A stretch of 41,401 nt of DNA from an uncultured Caryophanales bacterium (GCA_947168965.1 CAMVNW010000008.1:1-41401), one strand, 5' to 3'; counted from the stretch's first letter, positions 26,855-37,330 are shown. Notes: generated by a model not told the origin, from the sequence alone. Translations and numbers: made by a program.

Positions 26855-27796
26855 CTATTTACAAGGAACATATCCTGCTTTAGTCGCAACTTCTTGTCCT
26901 CTTTTTGATAACATATCTTCTTTTAGTTTTAAAACGTTTTCGTTTGTTTCGTCTTTTCTTGTTACTATATAATAAGCTGTTAATATTGGATATGATTCAT
27001 CTTTAATAGTATCATATGTTGGTTTAATTCCATTAATTCCTAAGTATTTTAAATCTTCACTATAATACATTTCATTTGCATAATAGTAATATGAATATCC
27101 TATTGCGTTTAATCCATTTTCATAATCAGAAACATATTCAATAATTCCTGCCATTGATAGTGTTACTTGTTCTTTAGGTGTTCTAGCTTTAACTGGTAAT
27201 TCTTTCATAACTAGACTATATAATCCTGTTTGACTTCCTGAGTTTTCTGGTCTTTGATATGCGATTATTTCAGCATCATCTCCACCTACTTCTTTCCAGT
27301 TAGTTATTTCTCCTGAATAAATTTTTCTTATTTCATCAAAAGTTAATGAGTCTACTTTGTTATCTTTATTTACGAAGAATACAAATCCTTCATTTACTAC
27401 TTTTGTTACTTCTAGTTCTACATTTGCGTCACTAGCTCTTTTTAATTCGTCTTCACTTGGTTCTGTTACAACTATTAAGTCTGCTTCATTGTTTATTAGT
27501 TTTGTGTATGCTGGATCTGTGTTAGTATATTCTACTCCCATCTCCTCAGTTGTTTTCCCTGTAAAGTTAAGTACAAATGCATCTACTAATGGTTGAGTCG
27601 CAAGTGATGCATCTACTCTTGGTAAAGTTTCTTTTGTGTATAATATTTCGTCTGATAGTTTTTCTTCTTTAGGTGCTTTTACTATTAAAAAATAATATGC
27701 AGCCATACAACTGATAATCATTAATAGTATTAATACTACATAACTTAAAATTCCTGTTTTTTTAGAGTTTGGTTCTCTATTTAGTTCTTCATTCAT
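26855..27796 (-). CDS. PstS-like (PBP-like) phosphate-type substrate-binding protein, membrane anchored
   Basis: YTNTDPAYTKLINNEADLIVVTEPSEDEL...LTFDEIRKIYSGEITNWKEVGGDDAEIIAYQRPENSGSQTGL. Confidence 0.88.
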   Translation of the reverse strand: MNEELNREPNSKKTGILSYVVLILLMIISCMAAYYFLIVKAPKEEKLSDEILYTKETLPRVDASLATQPLVDAFVLNFTGKTTEEMGVEYTNTDPAYTKLINNEADLIVVTEPSEDELKRASDANVELEVTKVVNEGFVFFVNKDNKVDSLTFDEIRKIYSGEITNWKEVGGDDAEIIAYQRPENSGSQTGLYSLVMKELPVKARTPKEQVTLSMAGIIEYVSDYENGLNAIGYSYYYYANEMYYSEDLKYLGINGIKPTYDTIKDESYPILTAYYIVTRKDETNENVLKLKEDMLSKRGQEVATKAGYVPCK

Positions 27797-27876
27797 TATT
27801 CCACTCCTATTCTGATTAAATAATAACATTATTTTTTTATTTTTTCAATATATTTCAAAAAAATCCCAAAATGGGA

Positions 27877-28413
27877 TTAATTTGTAAGTGTTATTGATCC
27901 TGAATCTATGGGTAAATTATCATAATTTGCATCTGTTAAATTAATTGTTCTTGTGGCTCCTGGAGTATTTATTATTTCAATAGTTTCTGTTTGTGTTGCT
28001 AATGATGTACTTTGTACTGTACTATCGAATTCATGATCACCATCTGATGCGGTTTGCTTATAATATACTAGAGGTGCTCCTGTATCAGCAAATGGTACAT
28101 TATTAAATACTGCGTTACCTTCAGTATCTGTTGTAATTACACTACCATATTCTGTTCCTGTTGAATCTGTTCTTATAAATGTTGCGCCTACTATGGGTGT
28201 TCCTGCTGTAGTTCCAGTATCCGTTACATGAAGTGTTAATGTTCCTGTTGCTGAAATTGTAAATGCATAAGTGTTAGTAGCAGCATCTACTGTGATACTA
28301 CTTGGTGTTAGTGATGCATTATCATATCCAGTTACTTCTGCTGTTGCGGTATAAGTATCATTGATTAACTCTGTTTGACCTGTACCATTTGTAATGGTTA
28401 CTATTTTTGCCAT
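27877..28413 (-). CDS. Beta-rich repeat/Ig-like protein, no signal peptide
   Basis: GTPIVGATFIRTDSTGTEYGSVITTDTEGNAVFNNVPF (Cna_B/SpaA-like segment); Thr/Ala-rich. Confidence 0.65.
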   Translation of the reverse strand: MAKIVTITNGTGQTELINDTYTATAEVTGYDNASLTPSSITVDAATNTYAFTISATGTLTLHVTDTGTTAGTPIVGATFIRTDSTGTEYGSVITTDTEGNAVFNNVPFADTGAPLVYYKQTASDGDHEFDSTVQSTSLATQTETIEIINTPGATRTINLTDANYDNLPIDSGSITLTN

Positions 28414-28745
28414 AAAAATATCTCTCCTCTTTCTATAGGTAGATTATAATATAAATCTACTAATGAAATAGTGATAGTTCTTGGATTATATAATGCATGT
28501 GTAAATATAAATGTATATTTACATTTTTTTGTTACATATAGATATGTATTTATTTTTTCATTTAGGAAATATGCTTTTACTTTATATATGTTTTCTTCTT
28601 TTAAATCTACTTTAATTATTCCATTATATGTTATTCCTTCATATATTTTTTTATTATTACAATATATTTTTACTTTTACTTGATATTTATCATTATATCC
28701 TGCACCTATAAATTTTAATATTTTTATATTACCATCACCTTTCAC
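28401..28745 (-). CDS. Small beta-rich protein sharing C-terminal motif with the 27877 product
   Basis: C-terminus RTITISLVDLYYNLPIERGEIFLWQK; 13-nt overlap with next gene. Confidence 0.6.
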   Translation of the reverse strand: MKGDGNIKILKFIGAGYNDKYQVKVKIYCNNKKIYEGITYNGIIKVDLKEENIYKVKAYFLNEKINTYLYVTKKCKYTFIFTHALYNPRTITISLVDLYYNLPIERGEIFLWQK

Positions 28746-28798
28746 TTTATTATATACGGTAATATATTTTTTTTAAATTATTTAAACCTAAAAAAGGA

Positions 28799-29242
28799 TC
28801 AATTTGATCCTTCTGTATAAATATAATTATTAATCCATTCTTCAAATTTTTTTGAATCTTGGTATTTATCTAAATCTTTATCTTTATTTGCATCTAGATA
28901 TTCAATTATTTTTCCATCTTTAACAAGTATTATTGATGGAGCATATCTAACTTCTCTATAAAATGAAGTTTTTTTAAATTGTTCAAATGGTATTCCATAG
29001 AAATCTATTTTATATTTTTCCATATATTCTTTAAATATGTTTTCACAAGGAATTTTAAATGTACAGTAGTTATTATATGTATATAATACATAAGTATCAT
29101 TTTTTAAATCATCTAAATTTTTAATTGTTATAAATTTTCCTTCATTATAGTATTTGTTATTCAGATGAAATTTTTCTATTTGTTTTTTACTACATCCTGT
29201 TATTAATAGTAAAGTTATTATTAATAATACTACTTTTTTCAT
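28799..29242 (-). CDS. Thioredoxin-fold-like lipoprotein
   Basis: MKKVVLLIITLLLITGCSKKQ lipobox; APSIILVKDGKIIEYLDA resembles thioredoxin cis-Pro region. Confidence 0.6.
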   Translation of the reverse strand: MKKVVLLIITLLLITGCSKKQIEKFHLNNKYYNEGKFITIKNLDDLKNDTYVLYTYNNYCTFKIPCENIFKEYMEKYKIDFYGIPFEQFKKTSFYREVRYAPSIILVKDGKIIEYLDANKDKDLDKYQDSKKFEEWINNYIYTEGSN

Positions 29243-29901
29243 TATTTAACCTCTGTTAGATTTTTAAAGTCTATATCATGATATGTTACTTTATAGAAAT
29301 CGTATTTGTCATTATTTTTTACTTCTACATTATTATTTCCATTATAATACCAATAACCACCTACGTTATAGATTTTATTTTCATCCCATCCTAGTGACAC
29401 TAATAAGTTTTTAGTCATTCCAGCGTAGCCGCCACCACCACAGATTAGAAATATGTTTTTATCTTTTGGAAAGTAATATTCTAATATTTCTAATGATTCT
29501 TTGTAATTAGGAATATATTTTCCATCTTTTTCTTTGAATAGTGTTTTTCCTTTATATGATTCACCTACTGCTTCTGGTAATCCTTTTACTTCAGTTAATA
29601 GTGGATATGGTACTACTTCAAATCCTTTTATAAATCCTGAAAGGTATGAGTCTCCTCCTATTGCTTCATAGTTTCCAGGATCTTTTAACATTCTCATATC
29701 TCTATATACTGAATCAGATCTATTTAAATAATTATCTATTGTTTCTTCATTTATATTTTTATCAATACCTAGCATTCCTCTTTCTCCACCTGTTACTTCT
29801 GGTAGTGGAAGACTTTTTTCTTTTTTATTAAATATCATATATCCTAATAATAGTCCTAATGATAAAGCTATTACTGTTATTAAAATGTTTTTTAGTTTCA
29901 T
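29242..29901 (-). CDS. Rhodanese-like domain protein, membrane anchored
   Basis: SVYRDMRMLKDP...GDSYLSGFIKGFEVVPY...NIFLICGGGGYAGMTKNLLVSLGWDENKIYNVGGYWYY. Confidence 0.7.
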   Translation of the reverse strand: MKLKNILITVIALSLGLLLGYMIFNKKEKSLPLPEVTGGERGMLGIDKNINEETIDNYLNRSDSVYRDMRMLKDPGNYEAIGGDSYLSGFIKGFEVVPYPLLTEVKGLPEAVGESYKGKTLFKEKDGKYIPNYKESLEILEYYFPKDKNIFLICGGGGYAGMTKNLLVSLGWDENKIYNVGGYWYYNGNNNVEVKNNDKYDFYKVTYHDIDFKNLTEVK

Positions 29902-29928
29902 AATTACCTCCTATCATGTCTAATTGTA

Positions 29929-30675
29929 TCATATTTTTAATTTTAATGCTTTTGTAAATTCTATTATATCACCATCATATTTTGTTTCTTTTACAAATCC
30001 ATCATATGCGGTTTGTCCTTTATTAATTATATATAGTTTTTTGTTCTTATTGAATCTCATATCTACTATAAAGTCATGTACTAATGAAGCAGCTGGATTT
30101 ACTAATAAACTACTTCCTATTACTAATAATGTATTTGCTTTTTTGATTTCTTCCATTGAATGCATTAAGTTAAATGTATCTAGTTGTTCTTCATAAAGTA
30201 CTATGTCAGGTCTTATAATATTACCACATTCACACATTGGTACTAAATCCATATTAATTATGTCTTCTAATTTATATTTTTTATTACATTTTGTACAGTA
30301 GAAGTTTTCTGCATTACCATGTAGTTCTATTACATTTTTTGTTCCTGCTTTTTTATCTAGGTTATCTATATTTTGTGTTATTACAGAGTTTACGTATCCT
30401 TTTTCTTCTAATTCACTTATTAAAAAATGTGCTTCATTAGGTTTAACTTCATTTATTAAATTATCCCTGAAGAATTTATAAAACTCTTTTGGATTATTTA
30501 TAAAATAACTATGTGAAAGTATTGTTTCAGCATTTATGTTTTCTTTATATAATCCAAATTCTCCTCTAAAGTCTTTTATACCACTGGCTGTTGACATTCC
30601 AGCTCCTGTAAAAACCACAACATTTTTCTTTTCTAGTTGTAATAAAAAATCATTTATAAATTTATCTAATTCCAT
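29929..30675 (-). CDS. cobB: NAD-dependent protein deacylase (sirtuin)
   Basis: VVFTGAGMSTASGIKDFRG; ITQNIDNLDKKAGTKNVIELHGN; CTKC...CECGNIIRPDIVLYEE. Confidence 0.93.
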   Translation of the reverse strand: MELDKFINDFLLQLEKKNVVVFTGAGMSTASGIKDFRGEFGLYKENINAETILSHSYFINNPKEFYKFFRDNLINEVKPNEAHFLISELEEKGYVNSVITQNIDNLDKKAGTKNVIELHGNAENFYCTKCNKKYKLEDIINMDLVPMCECGNIIRPDIVLYEEQLDTFNLMHSMEEIKKANTLLVIGSSLLVNPAASLVHDFIVDMRFNKNKKLYIINKGQTAYDGFVKETKYDGDIIEFTKALKLKI

Positions 30676-30676
30676 A

Positions 30677-31402
30677 TTACCCTCTATAATAGTCGTCTGG
30701 TAAATTACCATTTTTTCTATTAATATCAAAATCTATATAATAATTATTAGTATCATTTTCATCTATTAACAAGTCTACAGTACTTGAATCACTTTTTTTA
30801 AATATTTGACTACTAGTTAGAGTCGCTAATTCTCCTGTTGGAAGTCTATATTCAACTCTTATACGTTGTAATGCTTGTTCATTTATAGATAAATTGGTAT
30901 TTTCTAAATCAAAAGGTAGTCCTTTTACTAGTTTTCCTGTTTCATTTAGTTTTTTAAGTCTTTTAATTTTCTTATTTACTTTACTAGTTAATAATACTCC
31001 TGGTATTATAAATCCTATTGGAATGATATTTAATATTAATAATATTTTATTTTCTTTTAATGAATAATCTGTTATACATTTAGATGGATTTTTTGAATCA
31101 TAGTATACCTTACCATTTCTTATTTTGGATATATAGCTTGATGATGAAGATGGTTTGCATTTATATTGTTTGCCATCAATATTATAATAGTATACCGGTT
31201 TGTACATTGTATCTCCATCACTATTTTCATGTGACTCAATTTCTATATGTCTTGTTACAACATATGAATCGAACGATTTTTTTCTTATTATATTTATAGC
31301 TATAATACCATCAAGTATTAGTAATATAAGTATACCCATATAGATGCATGTTCTATATAGTATTCTTTCTGTTTTTAAATTCTTATAATTTATATCGTAC
31401 AT
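30677..31402 (-). CDS. DUF3592-like membrane protein
   Basis: N-terminal TM, VVTRHIEIESHENSDGDTMYKPVYYYNIDGKQYKC, KVYYDSKNPSKCI, second TM. Confidence 0.65.
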   Translation of the reverse strand: MYDINYKNLKTERILYRTCIYMGILILLILDGIIAINIIRKKSFDSYVVTRHIEIESHENSDGDTMYKPVYYYNIDGKQYKCKPSSSSSYISKIRNGKVYYDSKNPSKCITDYSLKENKILLILNIIPIGFIIPGVLLTSKVNKKIKRLKKLNETGKLVKGLPFDLENTNLSINEQALQRIRVEYRLPTGELATLTSSQIFKKSDSSTVDLLIDENDTNNYYIDFDINRKNGNLPDDYYRG

Positions 31403-31411
31403 ATTAACTCC

Positions 31412-32167
31412 TTAATACCTTCTTTTATGATTATTCTTTTGCGTAAGACTTTTTTTATTAAAGTTTTCTTCTAGGGCTTTTTTATATAGTAGTCCTATTT
31501 GTTTTACTTGTGGATTATCACTTTCTGATAGTTTTGTAATTTCTTTTGCTTGATACATTAATTCATTAATATATTTTTGTAAATCACTCAATATTTGTTT
31601 TAATACATTTTTTTGTCTTATTTCTTTTATGATTAATTCTAATACTTTATCAAATAATTCATTATTTTCATCTAAGTTTTGATCAAAGTTTATGAATTTA
31701 TGATTTTCATATTTTTCTGGTGATTTAAGTTGAGTATTTAATTTATGTTTTATTTCTTTTAATACAACAAAATCACTAGACCCTGTAATATTTCTAATTT
31801 CACTTAAAGGTACTCTTCCATTATAATTAGGTAGTTTCTTATCTTTAGCTCCAAGATATGAGATATTATATCCTTCTTCATCTATCATGTTTGTATTAAT
31901 TGTAATTATATCAGTATAATGTTTTTTATTGTTTTTTGAAAGTATTTCTAAATAATCTTGTTCATCATATTTAATTTCAAATACTTCTTTTAATGCATCA
32001 TATAATTCTTGTTCATCTAAGTCTAATATTTTGTTTTCAAGTAAGAAATTAGCTTTTTTTAGATGTGTTTTAATGGATTCAATAAATTTATCTATATCAT
32101 AATTATTTAATTCTATATCTCTTTCTGTTTCTTCTTTTAAATTAATTTTTTTTAATACTAGTTTCAT
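31412..32167 (-). CDS. Hypothetical cytosolic protein
   Basis: Long ORF in operon position with RBS; no family recognised. Confidence 0.6.
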   Translation of the reverse strand: MKLVLKKINLKEETERDIELNNYDIDKFIESIKTHLKKANFLLENKILDLDEQELYDALKEVFEIKYDEQDYLEILSKNNKKHYTDIITINTNMIDEEGYNISYLGAKDKKLPNYNGRVPLSEIRNITGSSDFVVLKEIKHKLNTQLKSPEKYENHKFINFDQNLDENNELFDKVLELIIKEIRQKNVLKQILSDLQKYINELMYQAKEITKLSESDNPQVKQIGLLYKKALEENFNKKSLTQKNNHKRRY

Positions 32168-32235
32168 AGTTACACCTCATTTTATTTATACTAAAAATAA
32201 TAATTTATGTCAATAAAAAAGACTGTATAGCAGTC

Positions 32236-32628
32236 TTAAAAGTTTATTATTTTTGGTTCTTCTGTAAATGAAGAAATAACAGCTTTTCCTGATTCAAAGT
32301 ATAGTACTGCAGTATTGTCATCGTATTCACTATACATGTTTCTTAATTCAGGATTTTTATCTAACATATCTTTTTTTGCTTCTATTCTATCGTCTAGTTT
32401 TAGAGTACCTGAAACTCTTATCCATTTTGAGTCTTTAAATGCACATAGTTCTACTTTATTGTTTTTTTCTATTTGTTTAAATACGTCTTTTTTCTTTCCT
32501 GTTTCTATATATAGATGATTTTCAAATATTTCTGCAGTACCAAATGGTCTTACTCTTGGTTGATCATTATCTAATGTCGCTAAAAAATATACTCCACAAC
32601 TTTTTAAAAATTCTTGAACTTCTTTCAT
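32236..32628 (-). CDS. Pyridoxamine 5'-phosphate oxidase-like (FMN-binding split barrel) protein
   Basis: VYFLATLDNDQPRVRPFGTAEIFENHLYIETGKKKDVFKQIEKNNKVELCAF. Confidence 0.88.
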   Translation of the reverse strand: MKEVQEFLKSCGVYFLATLDNDQPRVRPFGTAEIFENHLYIETGKKKDVFKQIEKNNKVELCAFKDSKWIRVSGTLKLDDRIEAKKDMLDKNPELRNMYSEYDDNTAVLYFESGKAVISSFTEEPKIINF

Positions 32629-32669
32629 ATATCCTCCTTAGTTATATTATACACCTTTTTTAGTTTTTT

Positions 32670-34400
32670 TTAATCGTATAATTTAACTAATATATCTGAT
32701 ACATATCCTTTAAAATATCTGAATGGATTACCTGATGAGTTTATTGAAGCACCGAATGTTAAATTAACATTGAATGGTTTTGTTAATGATTCTAGTGGTG
32801 TTTCTATTAATTTTTTTTCTTCTGAATTACCTATTTTATAATATATAATACCATTTCTTCTTGATATGTTTATAGTTCTTGGAAATGTATTTGATGTATC
32901 TTGAGCCGCTGAATTTTCTTCACCAGGCCATCTAGCTGTCATATTCATTTTTCCATTTTCATATCTATAGGCAAATCCTGGATATGTGTTATCTGCTTCA
33001 TTTTTTTCATTTACTAATGTAGCTTGACTATTATTTGAACCAATGTCTTCAAGAGTGAATGATATATCAAAGTCTTTATTACCATTTTCATTTGAGAATA
33101 AATTAATTCCTGTATCGATATAGTTTGTTCCATCAAAATGAATTATTCCATCTAATCTATATAGATTTTCTTCTTTTGTTTCTGTATATGATGATTCTAA
33201 TTTGTCTATTTCATCTAGTTTTTCTTCTTCATATATTTCAACTGTGACATCTGATAAAATTCCTTTAAATATTCTATCGTATTCTCCAGATGAGTTAATA
33301 ATTCCTCCAAATGTTAGTGGTACGTCAAATGTATCAATTGTATCGTTATATGAGTACGCTAATGAATGTTTTATAGTGTTCCAATTAACGTATATTTTAC
33401 CATTTTCTTTAATTATTGAAACTTTTACTCCTTTTTCTAATTTATATGATTTATATGTTGTTGTTAAATGTGAATCTCTCATTCCGAATTCATATTTTGG
33501 ACCTTTTGCTAATCGTAGCATTATTCCTGGCCATACACTTTCTACTGCTTCATTTTTACAGTTGAATATTGTTTGTTGATTAATATTATTTTGATTATTA
33601 TATGATTCATCATAGTCTTCTATTGTGAATGATATTCTATAGTTTTTATTAACATTTTCTTCATTATATAAATACATACCTGTATTAACAACTGAATCTT
33701 TTGTGCCATCAAATACTAGGTAATCATAGTGTTTATTTAATATTGTTTTAATACTTTTTATTACTATATCTTTTTTTATGTTTGTTAGTGTTAATGTTGG
33801 TGGATCATAGGTATAATCATTTGTTCCTGTTACTATTAAATTTTCTGGAATATCATTTATAAATGTTATGTCTATATCATCTCCATCAAAGACTATTTCT
33901 GGATAGTTATTATTTATAATATCTTCATATGTTATTGTATGACATTTTTCAAATTTAATATTTATTATTGAGTTTAATTCGTTGTTTGTTATTTCTATAT
34001 TATCTTTATATTTAAATGTTAATTCAAATGTTTTTGTTTCGTTTTTATTTAATATTCCTTCTATATTAGTTTCAATGGTTATTTGATTATTGTCATAGAA
34101 TTCATTTCCATATATTATTTCTTTAAATGCATATTTATTATCTGTATTATTTTTTACTGTTACCTCACATGTTACTGATGAATTATTATCCATTCCTAGT
34201 GTTATTTTACTATCTATAATTGTCTTATTATAGTTATTTATAATTGATCCTTCATTACATTTTATATCTGTTATTAATACTTCTTTTGGTGTTTGCGCTA
34301 TAAGTGTTCCTTTTACATCAAGTGTTAATGTTTTGGATGCATATCCTATTCCCATTAAAAGTGTTGCGAATACAATTAAAAATAAATATGTTTTTTTCAT
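32670..34400 (-). CDS. Secreted protein with tandem LamG/ConA-like repeats and TasA-like N-terminus
   Basis: MKKTYLFLIVFATLLMGIGYASKTLTLDVKGT; two repeats ending LTFGGIINSSGEYDRIFKGILSDVTVEIYEE and LTFGASINSSGNPFRYFKGYVSDILVKLYD. Confidence 0.7.
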   Translation of the reverse strand: MKKTYLFLIVFATLLMGIGYASKTLTLDVKGTLIAQTPKEVLITDIKCNEGSIINNYNKTIIDSKITLGMDNNSSVTCEVTVKNNTDNKYAFKEIIYGNEFYDNNQITIETNIEGILNKNETKTFELTFKYKDNIEITNNELNSIINIKFEKCHTITYEDIINNNYPEIVFDGDDIDITFINDIPENLIVTGTNDYTYDPPTLTLTNIKKDIVIKSIKTILNKHYDYLVFDGTKDSVVNTGMYLYNEENVNKNYRISFTIEDYDESYNNQNNINQQTIFNCKNEAVESVWPGIMLRLAKGPKYEFGMRDSHLTTTYKSYKLEKGVKVSIIKENGKIYVNWNTIKHSLAYSYNDTIDTFDVPLTFGGIINSSGEYDRIFKGILSDVTVEIYEEEKLDEIDKLESSYTETKEENLYRLDGIIHFDGTNYIDTGINLFSNENGNKDFDISFTLEDIGSNNSQATLVNEKNEADNTYPGFAYRYENGKMNMTARWPGEENSAAQDTSNTFPRTINISRRNGIIYYKIGNSEEKKLIETPLESLTKPFNVNLTFGASINSSGNPFRYFKGYVSDILVKLYD

Positions 34401-34407
34401 ATGTCAC

Positions 34408-35460
34408 CTATTTTATTTTAATTGTATATATATATAACCTTTTATCTGTAGGTATTATAAATTTTGTATATTTTTTTTCTTCTATCATTAATATTGGGCT
34501 TTGCATCGCATCTCTTATTTCTAATAAATCCGTGAATGTACTTACATTTATTTGTTCATATTTTTCGTAATCAATTCTATTATCTATTTTTTGAATATAT
34601 TGACCATAGTTTCTAACTATTTTCTTTTTTTCTTTTTCATATTTTGTTATTATGCTTCGTGTTGTTTTTATATATAATATAAGTTTTATTATTAATATTA
34701 AATCTACTAATAATGATATTGTTGAAACTAATATATATAACAAATTATATTTTGAGTTTTTCTTATATTTTATTACATTATTATTTGTGTCTACTAGGTC
34801 ATTTTTCATGTCTATATCCATTGTATTTGTGGTAAGTGGTATTCTAAGTGTAATAATAGATTCATTGTTTTGCTCTTTAAAGTTTTCAGTTGAATTCTCA
34901 ATATTTATTATCATGTTTACTGTTAAATTACTTTCTATGTTTCCTACTTCATATATGTTTATAAAGTTATTTATTAAGTCATTATATTTATTGTAGTCTA
35001 TTTCTACAGGTTCTTTAATATTTATTTCTTTTTCTTTTATATAAAATTCTTTTTCTGGAACTAATATTTCTGTTTTATCATAAAGGTTTTTTTTAGTTGT
35101 TTTATCTGTTACTTTTACATTTGAAACTATTTTATATGTATATTTATTAATAATATTTTCTTTTTCTATTGAAAGATTATATTTAAAGTTTGCTTTTACA
35201 TTATCTATTAATGAGCTTATGTATTCTTTATTCTCTTCTAAATATTTTTCTTCAAAGAAGTTATTTTTTTTTAAATACACTTTATAATCAACATTTCCTT
35301 GTTCACTATATTTTATATATCTTATTTTATTACTTTCTATATAAAGTGTTATAAATGAAATGAGTATTGTAGATATTATAATTATAAAACTTAGGTATTT
35401 TGTTATTGTTTTATTTCTTTTTATGTCTTTTTTAAATATTTCACTAAGTTGTTCTTTCAT
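34408..35460 (-). CDS. DUF5305-like membrane protein
   Basis: Two TMs; VDYKVYLKKNNFFEEKYLEENKEYISSLIDNVKANFKYNLSIEK pattern; adjacent to SipW-like peptidase. Confidence 0.7.
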   Translation of the reverse strand: MKEQLSEIFKKDIKRNKTITKYLSFIIIISTILISFITLYIESNKIRYIKYSEQGNVDYKVYLKKNNFFEEKYLEENKEYISSLIDNVKANFKYNLSIEKENIINKYTYKIVSNVKVTDKTTKKNLYDKTEILVPEKEFYIKEKEINIKEPVEIDYNKYNDLINNFINIYEVGNIESNLTVNMIINIENSTENFKEQNNESIITLRIPLTTNTMDIDMKNDLVDTNNNVIKYKKNSKYNLLYILVSTISLLVDLILIIKLILYIKTTRSIITKYEKEKKKIVRNYGQYIQKIDNRIDYEKYEQINVSTFTDLLEIRDAMQSPILMIEEKKYTKFIIPTDKRLYIYTIKIK

Positions 35461-35472
35461 AGTCTACTCCTT

Positions 35473-36609
35473 TCATTTATTAAATAGTTCTCTTAACCAT
35501 ATTGTAGGATATCCTATATATTTAATTTTTTGTTTTTTTATTCCTATTATATTTTCTTTTGTTATATATCCAATATCTTCTGATTCGTTCGAGTCTCCTT
35601 TTGTTGTATATCTTATTTCGTTATTTATATTTTCTATTTTTGTTATTCTATGTATTGTTTTTATTCCTAAACTATTAAAAACTATTATGTCTCCTTTTTT
35701 TAGTTTTTGATTTTTATATTGTTCATATATAACGGTATCACCTATATTTATTGTTGGTGTCATTGATTCAGAGCCTATAACTAGTATTCCATATTTGAAT
35801 TGACATGAAATAAGCATCGTTATTAAGGTTGTTATTATTAATGTTGTTATTGTGATTATATTTTTATCTTTATAAGTTACTCTTAGTTTTTTTTTAGAGT
35901 ATGTTTGTTCTAATATTAGATATATTATATATGGATATATCATTCTTAAAAATGATCTAAAATATATATACATGTTTGGTATTACAGGAATTATATAAAT
36001 ATATAATATTGTGATTAGTTTATATATAATTACACTTTTATTTCCATATCTTTTGGTTATATAATTATAAAGCATATTACATGATATTGATGCGAATGTT
36101 ATAAATCCCATTATTGTTAGGAAGTCATCTAGTTCTTTTATATCATATAGTCTTATGTATATTAGTATATCTATCAATACTGTGTTTATAAATAGAATTA
36201 TTTTTGATATATCTAATTTTAGTATTTTTATTGTTCCATTTTGAGTTATTAATGTTTGTCTTATTTCTTCTGTTGTTATTATTATTGACGCTAATGGTAG
36301 TATATATCTATAAATTGATTTTAATCCAAATGATGTTGGTGTTTTAGAAAAATCATATGCATAAAATCCAAATATATAGAATAATCCTATATATATTAAC
36401 CCAAAAAAAATCATAGATATAAATACTTGTTTTTTATAGATTGATAATATCTTCTTTTTTTTAATTGTTATTTTTAATAATATTGTATATGTTATTAATG
36501 ATATTGATAGTGTTATATATGTTATTCTTTTTGATATGATTATGGCAATCAATAAGAAAACAAATAACAATACTTCTAATATATATAATTTAATTTTTTC
36601 TTTTTTCAT
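35473..36609 (-). CDS. Signal peptidase I (SipW-like, S26B) with polytopic N-terminal extension
   Basis: VIGSESMTPTINIGDTVIYEQYKNQKLKKGDIIVF...IKTIHRITKIENINNEIRYTTKGDSN. Confidence 0.9.
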   Translation of the reverse strand: MKKEKIKLYILEVLLFVFLLIAIIISKRITYITLSISLITYTILLKITIKKKKILSIYKKQVFISMIFFGLIYIGLFYIFGFYAYDFSKTPTSFGLKSIYRYILPLASIIITTEEIRQTLITQNGTIKILKLDISKIILFINTVLIDILIYIRLYDIKELDDFLTIMGFITFASISCNMLYNYITKRYGNKSVIIYKLITILYIYIIPVIPNMYIYFRSFLRMIYPYIIYLILEQTYSKKKLRVTYKDKNIITITTLIITTLITMLISCQFKYGILVIGSESMTPTINIGDTVIYEQYKNQKLKKGDIIVFNSLGIKTIHRITKIENINNEIRYTTKGDSNESEDIGYITKENIIGIKKQKIKYIGYPTIWLRELFNK

Positions 36610-36617
36610 ATAATATT

Positions 36618-37205
36618 TTATCTACTTGATACTGCATCTAATATTACATAAAAGTTTTCTGTGTGTGTTGGTTCATTTTGTTCTGATGATGTGTCTATAT
36701 ATGGTTTTTTTAATGTAACTGTTACAGTAAATGTATCTGTATTACTTCCTGTTGTTGATGGTATTGTTATATCTGATGAAATGTTTGTAGTAACTGTAAA
36801 ATAATCTGATGTAAATGGTATTTGTCCTGATGCATCTGATGTTATTTTTACATTACTTGGTTTTATTATTGCTTGTATACCATCTAAACTTGTATTTTCT
36901 ACTGTGAATGTACATGTTTGTGAGTCGTCTACATCTGTTAGTGTTACACTCATTTCGGCAATTTTATTATTTGATGTTACTGACGCTGTTGAAGATACTT
37001 CTTTTTGATTATTTTCATCTGATGGTGTTATTTGTGTTGAATCTGGTGTTGCATTTATAAAATGCACATCAAAGGCTGAAGCTGATTCTCTTGCTGTTGC
37101 AGTTCCATTTATTTTTAATGTTTGTGTTATTGCGGCATACCCTATACCTAATGTTACTGCTGCTACTAATAAAAGTAACGCTATTAATGTTTTATTTTTA
37201 TTCAT
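36618..37205 (-). CDS. TasA/camelysin-like secreted fibre protein (candidate SipW substrate)
   Basis: MNKNKTLIALLLLVAAVTLGIGYAAITQTLKINGTATARESASAFDVHFINATP. Confidence 0.75.
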   Translation of the reverse strand: MNKNKTLIALLLLVAAVTLGIGYAAITQTLKINGTATARESASAFDVHFINATPDSTQITPSDENNQKEVSSTASVTSNNKIAEMSVTLTDVDDSQTCTFTVENTSLDGIQAIIKPSNVKITSDASGQIPFTSDYFTVTTNISSDITIPSTTGSNTDTFTVTVTLKKPYIDTSSEQNEPTHTENFYVILDAVSSR

Positions 37206-37330
37206 TATTTTTTCCTCTTTCTTTTTTTATTAGAATAATTATTTATTACTCTAATATTTATTATTTGAAAAAGATTAAAAATAATTCAATTATTTTAGTT
37301 TTAATAAAAAAAAATGGATTTTATCCATTC

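Noticed and set aside
28799-28830. Palindrome aaggatcaaattgatcctt as a regulatory site
   Set aside because: Best explained as an intrinsic terminator followed by T6 on the minus strand, overlapping the end of the 28799-29242 gene.
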